Origin: Blautia sp. Marseille-P3201T
GTDB taxonomy: Bacteria > Bacillota > Clostridia > Lachnospirales > Lachnospiraceae
DNA length: 64,000 bases
Direction: 5' to 3'
Assembly: GCF_900120295.1 (NCBI RefSeq)
Contig: NZ_LT635468.1
Span: 293,225-357,224, forward strand
Below, piece after piece: positions 28,609 to 36,998 of the stretch. Made by a program: the position numbers and the translations under genes. Position 1 is the stretch's first letter. Every line of letters starts with the position of its first letter. Below the pieces are notes generated by a model. The model searched no databases. It was given only the letters and a program-made list of their open reading frames with translations, and had not been told where the DNA came from.

Positions 28609-28737
28609 ATGAAAAATATGGCTCCCATTCTTCAAGCATTCGAAAATAATAAACAATATGAAATTGAACTGATTTCTACATATAGAATGCCGAATTTTAG
28701 ACTGGTTGTCTACGGTGTTTTGGCTACTAAATTATAA
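28609..28737 (+). CDS. 42-codon frame conserved in both module copies
   Basis: Reads MKNMAPILQAFENNKQYEIE... and ends RLVVYGVLATKL. The second copy at 35270-35398 keeps the frame, the length and the stop, with several synonymous changes. No good ribosome site is visible, and it may be the 3' end of a lost gene. It faces the P-loop gene tail to tail. Confidence 0.4.
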   Translation: MKNMAPILQAFENNKQYEIELISTYRMPNFRLVVYGVLATKL

Positions 28738-28749
28738 CTACAGTCATTT

Positions 28750-29724
28750 TTATTTTTTCCATGTCAAACTGATTTTTTCCATTTTCCCGAGAATTGCCTC
28801 CTTAATCACATCTTGTAAATATGCCGAATTCAATTTCTTTTTCATATATGCAAGATATGTATCTTTTGTTTCATCAACTAAAACTGTTGTAAAAAATCTT
28901 TCCCAACTGAAAAATTTTTTACTATCTACATAATCATATGGAGCATCCAATATTTCATCCACGTATTTATTTTTTAGAATTCCGGCAGATAAAATCAACC
29001 ACTCAAAAGATTCTGGTAAATACAACGCCACATTTTCGCATCCTTCTATTAACCGCAATACCCTGTCAATTTCCGATCCAAAAGCTGCACCATCTGCAAT
29101 AACAAGTATTCTCTCATTCTTATGCTCTCTCAAGTAATGGAATACATTGGATTTCCCATTCATAGTTTCGCATTGTAAATGACTTTCCCGGCAAACATGG
29201 TCGAAAAACTGATATCCCGAATTACTGTCCTCGGTAATTATTAATTCTGGATTTACTTCTTTTTCATAGGTGACAGTACCATATATCCGATAAAATTCAT
29301 GATAACTCTGCTTCAATGTTCCATACTTTCCTGATGTCCGAATTCCGTAAATTTCTTCCACACTATATGGTAAAGTCGGCAAGGATTCTCTTGTTACAAT
29401 CACATAATAATTATCTGTTTTCTGAATTTCTCCCGCAAACTCTTCAGTCTTAATAAAATCATTTCCCTCATCAATAAATACGATACTATCAATAATCTCT
29501 GCCAGTTGTCCTTTCCACAAAGCGCCTTCCAACACATAACATTTCTTATCACATATCAGTTCCACCGGACTTCCGGTTGGATTATTCACATATTCCTGAA
29601 TCATGTCTACAAGAGTGGTTTTTCCTGTAGCGCTGTCCCCGCGAATGATCGTCAAATTTCGCCGAAGTTCAAAATCATATTTTAAACGTTTTGTAGATAC
29701 AATAACTCTATGTTTCCCTTTCAT
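28750..29724 (-). CDS. P-loop protein of the DUF4869 module, copy A
   Basis: 324 aa, function unknown. The N-terminus reads LTIIRGDSATGKTTLVDMIQ (Walker A GDSATGKT, residues about 28-35), and SIVFIDEGNDF near residue 86 is a Walker B-like strand. The C-terminal half contains LVIADGAAFGSEIDRVLRLI and no family I can name. GGAGGAG precedes ATG 29724, 15 bases after the DUF4869 stop, so the two form an operon. Relatives are, from memory, sometimes labelled translation initiation factor 2; I see no support for that. A nucleotide-dependent switch acting with DUF4869 is inference. Confidence 0.8.
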   Translation of the reverse strand: MKGKHRVIVSTKRLKYDFELRRNLTIIRGDSATGKTTLVDMIQEYVNNPTGSPVELICDKKCYVLEGALWKGQLAEIIDSIVFIDEGNDFIKTEEFAGEIQKTDNYYVIVTRESLPTLPYSVEEIYGIRTSGKYGTLKQSYHEFYRIYGTVTYEKEVNPELIITEDSNSGYQFFDHVCRESHLQCETMNGKSNVFHYLREHKNERILVIADGAAFGSEIDRVLRLIEGCENVALYLPESFEWLILSAGILKNKYVDEILDAPYDYVDSKKFFSWERFFTTVLVDETKDTYLAYMKKKLNSAYLQDVIKEAILGKMEKISLTWKK

Positions 29725-29739
29725 CGTACCACTCCTCCA

Positions 29740-30177
29740 TTAGACAAATTCTCCGGCAATTGGTACCAGTTCTTTCATAGAGTGAACAATTTCGTTGGTA
29801 TTCAAAATACGAATCGTAAAAGGCTCCTTACCAAAATCCATCAAATGCCGCAGATTTACTGTTCTGTCTTCCGATTCTGCAATTTTAAGCAACCATTTCG
29901 CACAGTTATCTCCACAGGTCGATGCATTGAAAATTTTATCTTTATTAAACTTAAAAAGGATTAACGTTTTCACTCCTCCTGATAATCCGGTTGGCGGAAT
30001 CTTTCCCAAAACCGGACTGTCTATCACTCCACTGTCCAAAACCGTTGACTTATCTACATCCTGAATCATTTCTTTCACAAAAGGATCTACAATCCAACTG
30101 TCTTCATAATCATATTTAAAATACGCCGACGTATTATATATCGCTTCTTTCATATCTCCATAATAGATATTCAGCAT
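29740..30177 (-). CDS. DUF4869 protein, copy A
   Basis: 145 aa. MLNIYYGDMKEAIYNTSAYF is the family start; an in-frame start 39 bases upstream is less likely, since AGGAAGGG lies just before 30177. Other conserved parts are VIDSPVLGKIPPTGLSGG, NASTCGDNCAKWLL and the C-terminal VPIAGEFV. Two cysteines (CGDNC) are conserved in all copies seen here. No signal peptide or membrane segment is visible. I recognise the family as DUF4869; its activity is not known to me. It is the first gene of a two-gene operon with the P-loop protein. Confidence 0.85.
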   Translation of the reverse strand: MLNIYYGDMKEAIYNTSAYFKYDYEDSWIVDPFVKEMIQDVDKSTVLDSGVIDSPVLGKIPPTGLSGGVKTLILFKFNKDKIFNASTCGDNCAKWLLKIAESEDRTVNLRHLMDFGKEPFTIRILNTNEIVHSMKELVPIAGEFV

Positions 30178-30237
30178 AAAAATCCCTTCCTTTTTTACGT
30201 ATATTGTGATTTTCACTAAAACTTTTCGGGTATTTAC

Positions 30238-30684
30238 CTAATCTAAAACATACTCTCCTGCAATATCAACATATTCCAACATATTATGAACAATATTACC
30301 TGTATTTAGAATTTCTATTTCAAAATCATCTTCTCCAAAATCCATAATATGTCTCAAATTTATCGTTAAATCTTTTGTCTTTGCTATAGATAAAATCCAT
30401 TTCGCACAATCATTTCCACATACAGAAGCATTAAATACTTTACAAGATTGGCCAAAAGCCATCAGCATCAATGTCTTTGCAGAACCTGATAGTTCTTTCG
30501 TAGAAATTGGCTCTAATACTGGACTTTATATCAGATGAGAGCTTATCACATCTGACTTATCTACAGCTTTAATCATTCTGATTGATAATTCATTTGTAAT
30601 CCATTCATCCTCATATCGATTATCGAAATACGTCGGAGGATGATAAATCGCATTCTCCATATTCCCTAAATATATTTTTAACAT
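30238..30684 (-). pseudogene. DUF4869 paralogue with in-frame stop
   Basis: A full-length frame (148 codons) starting MLKIYLGNMENAIYHPPTYF and ending EYVDIAGEYVLD, a diverged paralogue of the neighbouring DUF4869 genes. Codon 53 is TAA (30526-30528), where the others have Asp in IDSPVLG. The frame is otherwise intact, so inactivation looks recent. An internal start could make a 77-aa fragment. No P-loop gene follows this copy. Confidence 0.8.
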
Positions 30685-30698
30685 AGTAATCTCCTCCG

Positions 30699-30735
30699 TT
30701 AGACAAATTCTCCGGCAATCGATACCAGTTCTTTT
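30699..30735 (-). pseudogene. DUF4869 3' end remnant
   Basis: Only the last 12 codons survive (KELVSIAGEFV then stop), with the GGAGGAG site that precedes the next gene in intact modules. Here the site now precedes the interrupted DUF4869 paralogue, so a P-loop gene has been replaced by another DUF4869 copy. Confidence 0.7.
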
Positions 30736-30872
30736 AAAGGTTTATCATCCATTCCTTTATTCTTTCGTCCATATTACCCCCTATTTTGGATGAAACTTTC
30801 AATAGTTGGATAAAAACTGTTGTTTCAAATATATAAACCTAAATTAACTCGTTGTGCTAGATTAGTAATTTA

Positions 30873-31547
30873 TCACTTAAAAATCAAATGCATATTTGTG
30901 AATCTTTCTAATGAATGTTTTCCCTTTTCAATAAATCGCCAGGTTTGTTTAAAAGTACCCGGAGCAATTAAATCTTCCTGAGAAATAAATTCAATAAAGT
31001 CTTCTACTTTACCTTCATACTCTTCTGCAAAATCATCAGCCATATCTGCCTTTTCATCATCTGTAAAATCTTTCAATTCATTAAAAAGAACATGCTCCAA
31101 ATTACAAGAATTAAAATAGATTCTATAACTGACACCATTGATTTTTCCGGAAGAATATAATTTTGATAATATTTCTGCTTTTTGAGTATGCTTTCGGACT
31201 AAATAATCTGGATATTTCGTCTCTATACGTTCCAAATAATACCGGACTCCCTCAACATCTTTTTCCACGATTACATCATTGCAAAAAGCTCCATCCATAT
31301 CAACAATGTGTATAATTTTTAAAAAGTCCTCTACCTTGTACCCGTATTTTTGTTTTACTGATTCAATTAAATTGTTAATCTTGGATAGTATATTATCTGT
31401 TGATGTATAATCCTTTGTCGTGATATCTCCATGAACTACTACAAACTGAATTTCCGCACTTGAAAAATATTCTTTTAAAATGGAACCCAATGCAGCTTCA
31501 TCACTCGGTCCTTCTACAATGACCGCAATTACTTTTTTCTCATTCAC
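30873..31547 (-). CDS. TOPRIM-domain protein partnered with AAA ATPase
   Basis: About 224 aa from the GTG at 31547, overlapping the ATPase gene end; the exact start is uncertain (GTG 31550 or TTG 31586 also fit). IAVIVEGPSDEAALGSIL gives the TOPRIM glutamate, and IIHIVDMDGAF the DxD motif. The C-terminal half (FNSCNLEHVLFNELKDF) resembles OLD-family nucleases. TOPRIM proteins of this kind are metal-dependent nucleases. The overlap with an AAA15-type ATPase gene suggests a two-subunit OLD-like system, as in PARIS (AriA/AriB). Exact family not established. Confidence 0.75.
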   Translation of the reverse strand: MNEKKVIAVIVEGPSDEAALGSILKEYFSSAEIQFVVVHGDITTKDYTSTDNILSKINNLIESVKQKYGYKVEDFLKIIHIVDMDGAFCNDVIVEKDVEGVRYYLERIETKYPDYLVRKHTQKAEILSKLYSSGKINGVSYRIYFNSCNLEHVLFNELKDFTDDEKADMADDFAEEYEGKVEDFIEFISQEDLIAPGTFKQTWRFIEKGKHSLERFTNMHLIFK

Positions 31548-32934
31548 CACGAACACCCCGCCCTGCTTTTCTAAATGCTCTGGCAATTTTCAAACTATCG
31601 GTTTCTTCATAAATTTCTTCTGATTGTCCACCCAATGTAATGCTTCTAATATACATATTACGAAGATTGTTACTTTCTCTTACATTCTTCATATGGATAT
31701 AACGATTATCTGGATTCGTAGTAGAGAACATAATGCTTTCCTTATCAATCATTTCAAGTGCACGAAGATTATGTGATGTGAAAATCAATTGTCCTTTTGC
31801 GCTCTTTTTGAAAATATCAAGCAATTCTCCCAACATGTATTCAAAAATTCCAGAATCAAGTTCGTCAATTACAAGACAAATCGAAGGATTTCCAAATGCC
31901 TGTATAAGTGCATTCAGAATGGAAATGATTTTAATAATTCCCTCTGATTCCATTCTGATTGGAATCTCTTTCATACCCTCTCGCTTTGACATTAATTCCA
32001 GTTTCCATCCTTCTTCTCCATCATCCAATGATTGTTTTCCGTAATTTTTAATCGTTACCTGCAATCCTGGGATGATTGTGTATAAAACAATATTAATCTG
32101 TTCAACAATTGTCTCTAACAGATTTTTTCTTTCCTCGTCCACCAAGATCGGTTCTGTCAAAGATACTGTAAAATCCCCTTTTGCTCCCATGTTATCATTT
32201 TCAATCCGAAATGCCATCGGCAAGACAAAATTAGCGGAAATCACTCCTGAATGAGTATTCCGAATAACAAATAAATCTTTCAAAGCAAATTCAAACAAAG
32301 AAGAAATAATAACTGAAAATTGTTGAAATCCATTTTTGTATTCTCTGCAGAATATATCCCGACTGCTTTCACCAAAAATATAGGAGCAGTTGCTTTTTTC
32401 TGCCATTTTACGCGCTACAATCAAATCTGTTTTTATGTCTTTATTCTCTTCCAGGATTTCATCCAGTCTTTTCTGTGGTTTAAAAATAGTATTCCTCTGA
32501 TCTCTTTGGTAATCCATAAATACAGTCTTATTTGTTCTGATTCCATTTTCATTCTTTGCACCACTCAATGTTTCTCGACTGATAACGGCCACTTTTTCTT
32601 CTCTGCTCAGACTTAGTCTGTATCCTATTTCAAACACAATTCCATTCATAAAAAGATTGAAATCTGCAAAGATCTCTGCGGTATCGGAATCCATGTCCAT
32701 ATAATCTTCTAATGACTGATCAAGATCAGCTCCTATCATTACTTTTTGTAAAAAATACAATGCATCAACAATCGCTGTTTTTCCTGAACCATTTTGGCCG
32801 TAAATCCCAAGTATTTCTGCTTTATCTGCCGATAAAATTTTGTTTACAGTATTCGGCATATATATAGTGCCCTTTTTTACATTTTTAATATTTGTCAATT
32901 GTAATGATGACAAACGAACAATCGGTCTTTTCAT
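31540..32934 (-). CDS. AAA15/OLD-type ATPase, candidate defence component
   Basis: 464 aa; ATG 32934 follows AAGGAG. The N-terminus PIVRLSSLQLTNIKNVKKG leads to Walker A GIYGQNGSGKTAIVDALYF. A long central insert follows, then Walker B CLVIDELDSGIFEYMLGEL and the His switch QLIFTSHNLRALEM. This is the SMC/RecF-like ABC fold of AAA15 or AAA21 ATPases. Stand-alone pairs with a TOPRIM gene occur in phage-defence systems, where the ATPase senses a phage product and controls the nuclease. The flanks are DUF4869 relics, so it sits within a repeat-rich accessory island. Confidence 0.85.
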   Translation of the reverse strand: MKRPIVRLSSLQLTNIKNVKKGTIYMPNTVNKILSADKAEILGIYGQNGSGKTAIVDALYFLQKVMIGADLDQSLEDYMDMDSDTAEIFADFNLFMNGIVFEIGYRLSLSREEKVAVISRETLSGAKNENGIRTNKTVFMDYQRDQRNTIFKPQKRLDEILEENKDIKTDLIVARKMAEKSNCSYIFGESSRDIFCREYKNGFQQFSVIISSLFEFALKDLFVIRNTHSGVISANFVLPMAFRIENDNMGAKGDFTVSLTEPILVDEERKNLLETIVEQINIVLYTIIPGLQVTIKNYGKQSLDDGEEGWKLELMSKREGMKEIPIRMESEGIIKIISILNALIQAFGNPSICLVIDELDSGIFEYMLGELLDIFKKSAKGQLIFTSHNLRALEMIDKESIMFSTTNPDNRYIHMKNVRESNNLRNMYIRSITLGGQSEEIYEETDSLKIARAFRKAGRGVRGE

Positions 32935-33112
32935 CTTTCTTCTTCTCCTTACAACCATCATTCCACACTATATGCTATGACTATAACGATACCACAAAGC
33001 ATTGATTTCTTCAATATTTTTCTCTATTTTCGAATTTTTTATTCGTTTCTTTAAATTCTATTTTTGTATTTGTGCCTCACCTAAAATTCCGCACATCGAA
33101 TTTTTGTCATAA

Positions 33113-33330
33113 ACGTTTTGTAGATACAATAACTTTATGTTTCCCTCTCATCGTACCACTCCTCCATTAGACAAATTCTCCCACAATTGGTACCAGTTCT
33201 TTCATAAAGTGAACAATTTCATTGGTATTCAAAATACGAATCCTAAAAGGATCCTTACCAAAATCCATAATATGCCTCAGATTTATTGTTAAGTCCTTTT
33301 TCCTTGCTATAGACAGAATTCATTTCGCAC
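33113..33330 (-). pseudogene. Junction relic of another DUF4869/P-loop module
   Basis: The first codons of a P-loop gene (33152-33113, RGKHKVIVSTKR) follow the last third of a DUF4869 gene (33330-33169), with the same 15-bp spacing and ribosome site as intact modules. The DUF4869 part switches near 33270 from resembling copy A to resembling the interrupted paralogue at 30.3 kb, so it is mosaic. Both genes are truncated. Confidence 0.75.
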
Positions 33331-33435
33331 AATTCTCTTCTATACCTAATTAAATTATACCCTTTATCAATATTCTGCCGACTTCCTAACTACAACAATA
33401 ACAAAATAATGTCTAATTCTCAGGCAGAAATTCTG

Positions 33436-34804
33436 TTACTCTCCTTTGTTCATCTCGAAGAATGCAATATCCCCTAAACATTTTCCATCACAGTGTATTA
33501 TAAAATAAATCGCATGACACCCAGTTAAATGCTTCATAGATGCACTGTATTCTTCCCAATGATTATTTCCATCAATTTCAACCATAGCTACACGATTATC
33601 TGGATTTGGAGTATCTACGCATATTTCAACAGTTCCCTTGCATTTTGCCAAAACTGTAAGAGTAATTGTAGCATTTGCATTCGTTTCTTCTCCAAAATCA
33701 AAATACTTAAATCCGACTACACTTTCTGGTGTTAAGTTTGTTACCACTTGTAACATTTCCTTGTTGCTATGTATATCTAATTCTCCACCTTCAAATTCTT
33801 TTAATGCTATGTAAGGGGACTTTGAATTTTTCTTTGTTTTTCCCTTTGCATCAGTAAGATAACAAGCCATATAAGCTGGCCAGCAATAGAAAGCTGGTAA
33901 TTGTTGTTCGTTAAATCCCAACGACGTATATTCTGCGTGTTCAAATCCACCATTTCCCGTTCTTTTCAATGCTGTCGCACAAATCTGTCTTCCACAAGAA
34001 CGGTTTCCTGTCTGTCTGTGATAAATAGTATACCAAACACCTGCTACGTTTACCATGCCGCCATGTGTATTTCCTACATAATCAGTTGGTTCTGTTTGTT
34101 CTTTATATAATGCATTTCCTAATGAAATCAGTGTACCGCTATATGAAAATGGCCCGAAAGGACTATCGGCTAAAGCATAACACATTGCATTGGCATGATG
34201 TGGTCCCATTGCATAATATGTAAGACAAAACTTCCCATCAATCTTACGGATAGACGGTGCATTTACCATTCCCTAGTTTCGGACTAAATGCAGGAATTCC
34301 ATAACCAAATGCCATATCTCCATCATCAATTCCATCATGACAATCTTTCCAGCCTGCCGGTTTCTCTGACTCGGGATATCTCACTCTTCCTATATATGTA
34401 AATGGCCCTGTTGGAGAATCTGCAACAGCTACGCCAAAACCTGAATTACTCAATCCTACACCATAATATAAATAGTATTTTTCTTCAATTTCTACAACAT
34501 CAGGAGCAAATAAATTAGCATTCATCATATTTGCTTTCCCGGTATCAAGTTGTTTTTTTATATATGGATCTTGTATACGTTTATAAATAACACCCTCATA
34601 CTTCCACTTGACAGGACGATGTACATCTGCAGAATAACATACATAATCTCCCTGACACATTTCTCCACTATCATATAAATCATGTGAGCCATACACATAT
34701 ATTTTTTCTCCGAAAATATGCGGTTCTCCATCTGGTACAAATTCACAACACGGTAATATAGGGTTTATAGAAAAATAGTCCGGCCCATAATTTACTCTTT
34801 TCAT
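33436..34804 (-). pseudogene. GH43-family glycosidase gene with internal deletion/frameshift
   Basis: The upstream part (34804-34244) reads NYGPDYFSINPILPCCEFVP and VPDGEPHIFGEKIYVYGSHD, a GH43 five-bladed propeller start with APDVVEIEEKYYLYYG. The frame then breaks near 34270, after GYGIPAFSPK. The downstream part (34269-33436) resumes at SIRKIDGKFCLTYYAMGPHH and continues NTHGGMVNVAGVWYTIYHRQ to a beta-sandwich C-terminus. The segment usually between these (about DPAxxxDDDGxxYLY-WG) is missing, so this is a deletion, not just a shift. The enzyme type (arabinofuranosidase or xylosidase) cannot be told. It is inactive and lies between the two DUF4869 modules. Confidence 0.82.
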
Positions 34805-35037
34805 AATTTATCCCCTCTTTTCTTTTATTTCTTTCATCGTAACACTGAGCTCTGTAATTTTCAATATATTTGCCTGTACTTTTCTTATTATACCCTACAT
34901 TCCATTTCTGATACCTTTTGTTGTACGAGAGAGTAAAGCTTTTAACAAATACATCTCTTCTGTCATCTTTTTTCTTTCAAGCAAAAAAGCGCCCCATTAT
35001 TTGCATTTCTGCTAATAATCAAACGCTTTTTGCTAAC

Positions 35038-35085
35038 CGTCCCGTATAGGAATCGAACCTATAATTGAGTCTTAGGAGAGCGAAC
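35038..35085 (-). tRNA. 3' half of a tRNA, probably tRNA-Arg(CCU)
   Basis: On the minus strand: an anticodon-loop-like CTCCTAA, a short variable loop, a T arm ATAGG-TTCGATT-CCTAT and an acceptor strand ACGGGAC-G. The matching 5' half (GTCCCGT...) is absent upstream, where unrelated sequence begins. A lone tRNA 3' half is typical of an att site left by a tRNA-targeting integrase. The anticodon call is tentative. Confidence 0.5.
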
Positions 35086-35120
35086 AGGTGCTGTCAATTC
35101 CGGACAAGAACTATCATTAT

Positions 35121-35146
35121 AAGCCCTTGAAAGTCAAGGCTTTTTT
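35121..35146 (+). terminator. Rho-independent terminator
   Basis: AGCCCTTGA pairs with TCAAGGCT (one bulge, 3-base loop), followed by six T. It lies between the tRNA remnant and module copy B, with no intact plus-strand gene upstream. Confidence 0.65.
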
Positions 35147-35269
35147 CTACTTCCGAGTCAAATCAAGTCAATTCCTGTACCCCACATATATGTCTTAGAT
35201 AAGACCTGTTTATTAGCAGATTCTTTGCATCAGCTAACACCTGGGGGATACCTTCGTGTCACCACCATT

Positions 35270-35398
35270 ATGAAAAATATGGCTACCATCATTCAAGCAT
35301 TCGAGAATGATAAACAATATGAAATTGAATTGATTTCTATAAATATAATACCGTACTTTAGACTGGTTGTCTACGGTGTTTTGACTACTAAATTATAA
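35270..35398 (+). CDS. 42-codon conserved frame, copy B
   Basis: Counterpart of the frame at 28609: MKNMATIIQAFENDKQYEIE... ending RLVVYGVLTTKL. Length and stop are kept, with changes mostly in the middle. Role unknown; no convincing ribosome site. Confidence 0.4.
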   Translation: MKNMATIIQAFENDKQYEIELISINIIPYFRLVVYGVLTTKL

Positions 35399-35410
35399 TT
35401 GCAGCCATTT

Positions 35411-36385
35411 TTATTTTTTCCATGTCAGTCTGATCTTTTCCATTTTATTAAGGATTATCTCCTTAATCACATCCTGTAGGTATGCCGGATTCAGTCTCTT
35501 TTTCATATACGCAAGATATGTATCTTTCGTTTCATCAATTAAAACTGATGTGAAAAATCTTTCCCAACTGAAAAACTCTTCACTATCCACATAATCATAT
35601 GGAGCGTCCAATATTTCCAGCACATAATTGTTTTTCAGAATTCCGGCAGATAAAATCAGCCACTCAAAAGACTCCGGTAAATACAATGCCACATTTTCGC
35701 ATCCTTCTATTAACCTTAATACCCGGTCAATTTCTGATCCAAAAGCAGCGCCATCCGCAATGACAAGCATTCTCTCACTTTTATGCTCTCTCAAATAATG
35801 AAATACATTGGATTTCCCATTCATAGCTTCACATCGCAAATGATTTTCCCGACACACATAATCGAAAAACTGGTATCCAGAATTACTGTCTTCTGTTATT
35901 ACCAATTCAGGTGTTACGTCTTTCTCATGAGTAAACGTCCCATATATCCGATAAAATTCATGGTAGCTCTGCTTCAATGTTCCATACTTTCCAGATGTTC
36001 TGATTCCATAAATCTCTTCCACACTATAAGGTAAAGTCGGCAGTGATTCCCTCGTTACAATCACATAATAATTATCTGTTTTCTGAATTTCTCCGGCAAA
36101 CTCCTCGGTCTTAATAAAATCATTTCCCTCATCAATAAATACGATACTGTCAGTAATCTCCGCCAGCTGTCCTTTCCACAAAGCACCTTCCAGCACATAA
36201 CATTTTTTATCGCATATCAGATCTACCGGACTTCCTGTCGGATTGTTCACATATTCCTGAATCATGTCTACAAGAGTAGTTTTTCCTGTAGCGCTGTCCC
36301 CGCGAATGATCGTCAAATTTCTCCGAATTTCAAAATCATATTTTAAGCGTTTTGTTGATACAATAACTCTATGTTTCCCTCTCAT
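35411..36385 (-). CDS. P-loop protein of the DUF4869 module, copy B
   Basis: 324 aa, same length as copy A and differing at roughly 20-25 positions. Walker A GDSATGKT and SIVFIDEGNDF are unchanged. Changes cluster in residues about 150-180 (FTHEKDVTPELVITED against VTYEKEVNPELIITED) and near the C-terminus. The full open frame with mostly conservative changes indicates selection on both copies. GGAGGGG precedes ATG 36385, and the DUF4869 gene stops 15 bases upstream. Function unknown. Confidence 0.8.
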   Translation of the reverse strand: MRGKHRVIVSTKRLKYDFEIRRNLTIIRGDSATGKTTLVDMIQEYVNNPTGSPVDLICDKKCYVLEGALWKGQLAEITDSIVFIDEGNDFIKTEEFAGEIQKTDNYYVIVTRESLPTLPYSVEEIYGIRTSGKYGTLKQSYHEFYRIYGTFTHEKDVTPELVITEDSNSGYQFFDYVCRENHLRCEAMNGKSNVFHYLREHKSERMLVIADGAAFGSEIDRVLRLIEGCENVALYLPESFEWLILSAGILKNNYVLEILDAPYDYVDSEEFFSWERFFTSVLIDETKDTYLAYMKKRLNPAYLQDVIKEIILNKMEKIRLTWKK

Positions 36386-36400
36386 CGTACCACCCCTCCA

Positions 36401-36838
36401 TTAGACAAATTCTCCCGCAATCGGTACCAGTTCTTTCATAGAGTGAACAATTTCGTTGGTATTCAAAATACGGATCGTAAAAGGTTCCTTACCAAAATCC
36501 ATCAAATGCCGCAGATTTACAGTCCTGTCTTCCGACTCTGCAATTTTAAGTAGCCATTTCGCACAGTTATCTCCACAGGTTGATGCATTGAAAATTTTAT
36601 CTTTATTAAATTTAAAAAGGATTAACGTTTTCACTCCTCCGGATAACCCGGTTGGAGGAATCTTTCCCAACACCGGACTGTCTATTACTCCACTATCCAA
36701 AACTGTTGACTTATCTACATCCTGAATCATTTCTTTCACAAAAGGATCTACAATCCAACTGTCTTCATAATCATATTTAAAATAAGCCGATGTATTATAT
36801 ACAGCTTCTTTCATATCACCATAATAAATATTCAGCAT
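36401..36838 (-). CDS. DUF4869 protein, copy B
   Basis: 145 aa, almost identical in sequence to copy A (one change seen: KEAVYNTS for KEAIYNTS), while the DNA carries a dozen or more silent differences. That contrast points to purifying selection after duplication. The conserved CGDNC pair and the C-terminal VPIAGEFV are present. AGGAAGGG precedes ATG 36838. It heads the second two-gene operon and lies next to an integrase gene. Confidence 0.85.
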   Translation of the reverse strand: MLNIYYGDMKEAVYNTSAYFKYDYEDSWIVDPFVKEMIQDVDKSTVLDSGVIDSPVLGKIPPTGLSGGVKTLILFKFNKDKIFNASTCGDNCAKWLLKIAESEDRTVNLRHLMDFGKEPFTIRILNTNEIVHSMKELVPIAGEFV

Positions 36839-36998
36839 AAAAATCCCTTCCTTTTTATATGTATTATCATATTATATTCTTTGTTCTCATATCCATCAAT
36901 ATTCCGCTGATTTACTTTAAATTTTTCATGAGAGAGCCCAAAATCAATTTTCTCTTCTACCATTATACATGATAGAAATAGAAAAATAAACGCCGGTA

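Larger units (their letters stand above)
28503..30197. repeat. Duplicated DUF4869/P-loop module, copy A
   Basis: About 1.69 kb that recurs in the same orientation at 35169-36857. It contains a 42-codon plus-strand frame, the P-loop gene and the DUF4869 gene. By eye the coding parts are about 93-95% identical and the leftmost 240 bases less so. Similarity stops within about 20 bases of the DUF4869 start codon. No terminal inverted repeats or transposase were found. Confidence 0.9.
35169..36857. repeat. Duplicated DUF4869/P-loop module, copy B
   Basis: Second copy of the 28503-30197 unit, in the same orientation, with the same gene order and spacing. Similarity begins at CCTGTACCCCACATATATG and ends just upstream of the DUF4869 ribosome site. 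Both genes are intact in both copies. Confidence 0.9.

Noticed and set aside
28750..29724. Translation initiation factor 2 label for the P-loop protein
   Set aside because: Only a Walker A-like motif is shared; G2-G5 GTPase motifs and IF2 domains are absent.
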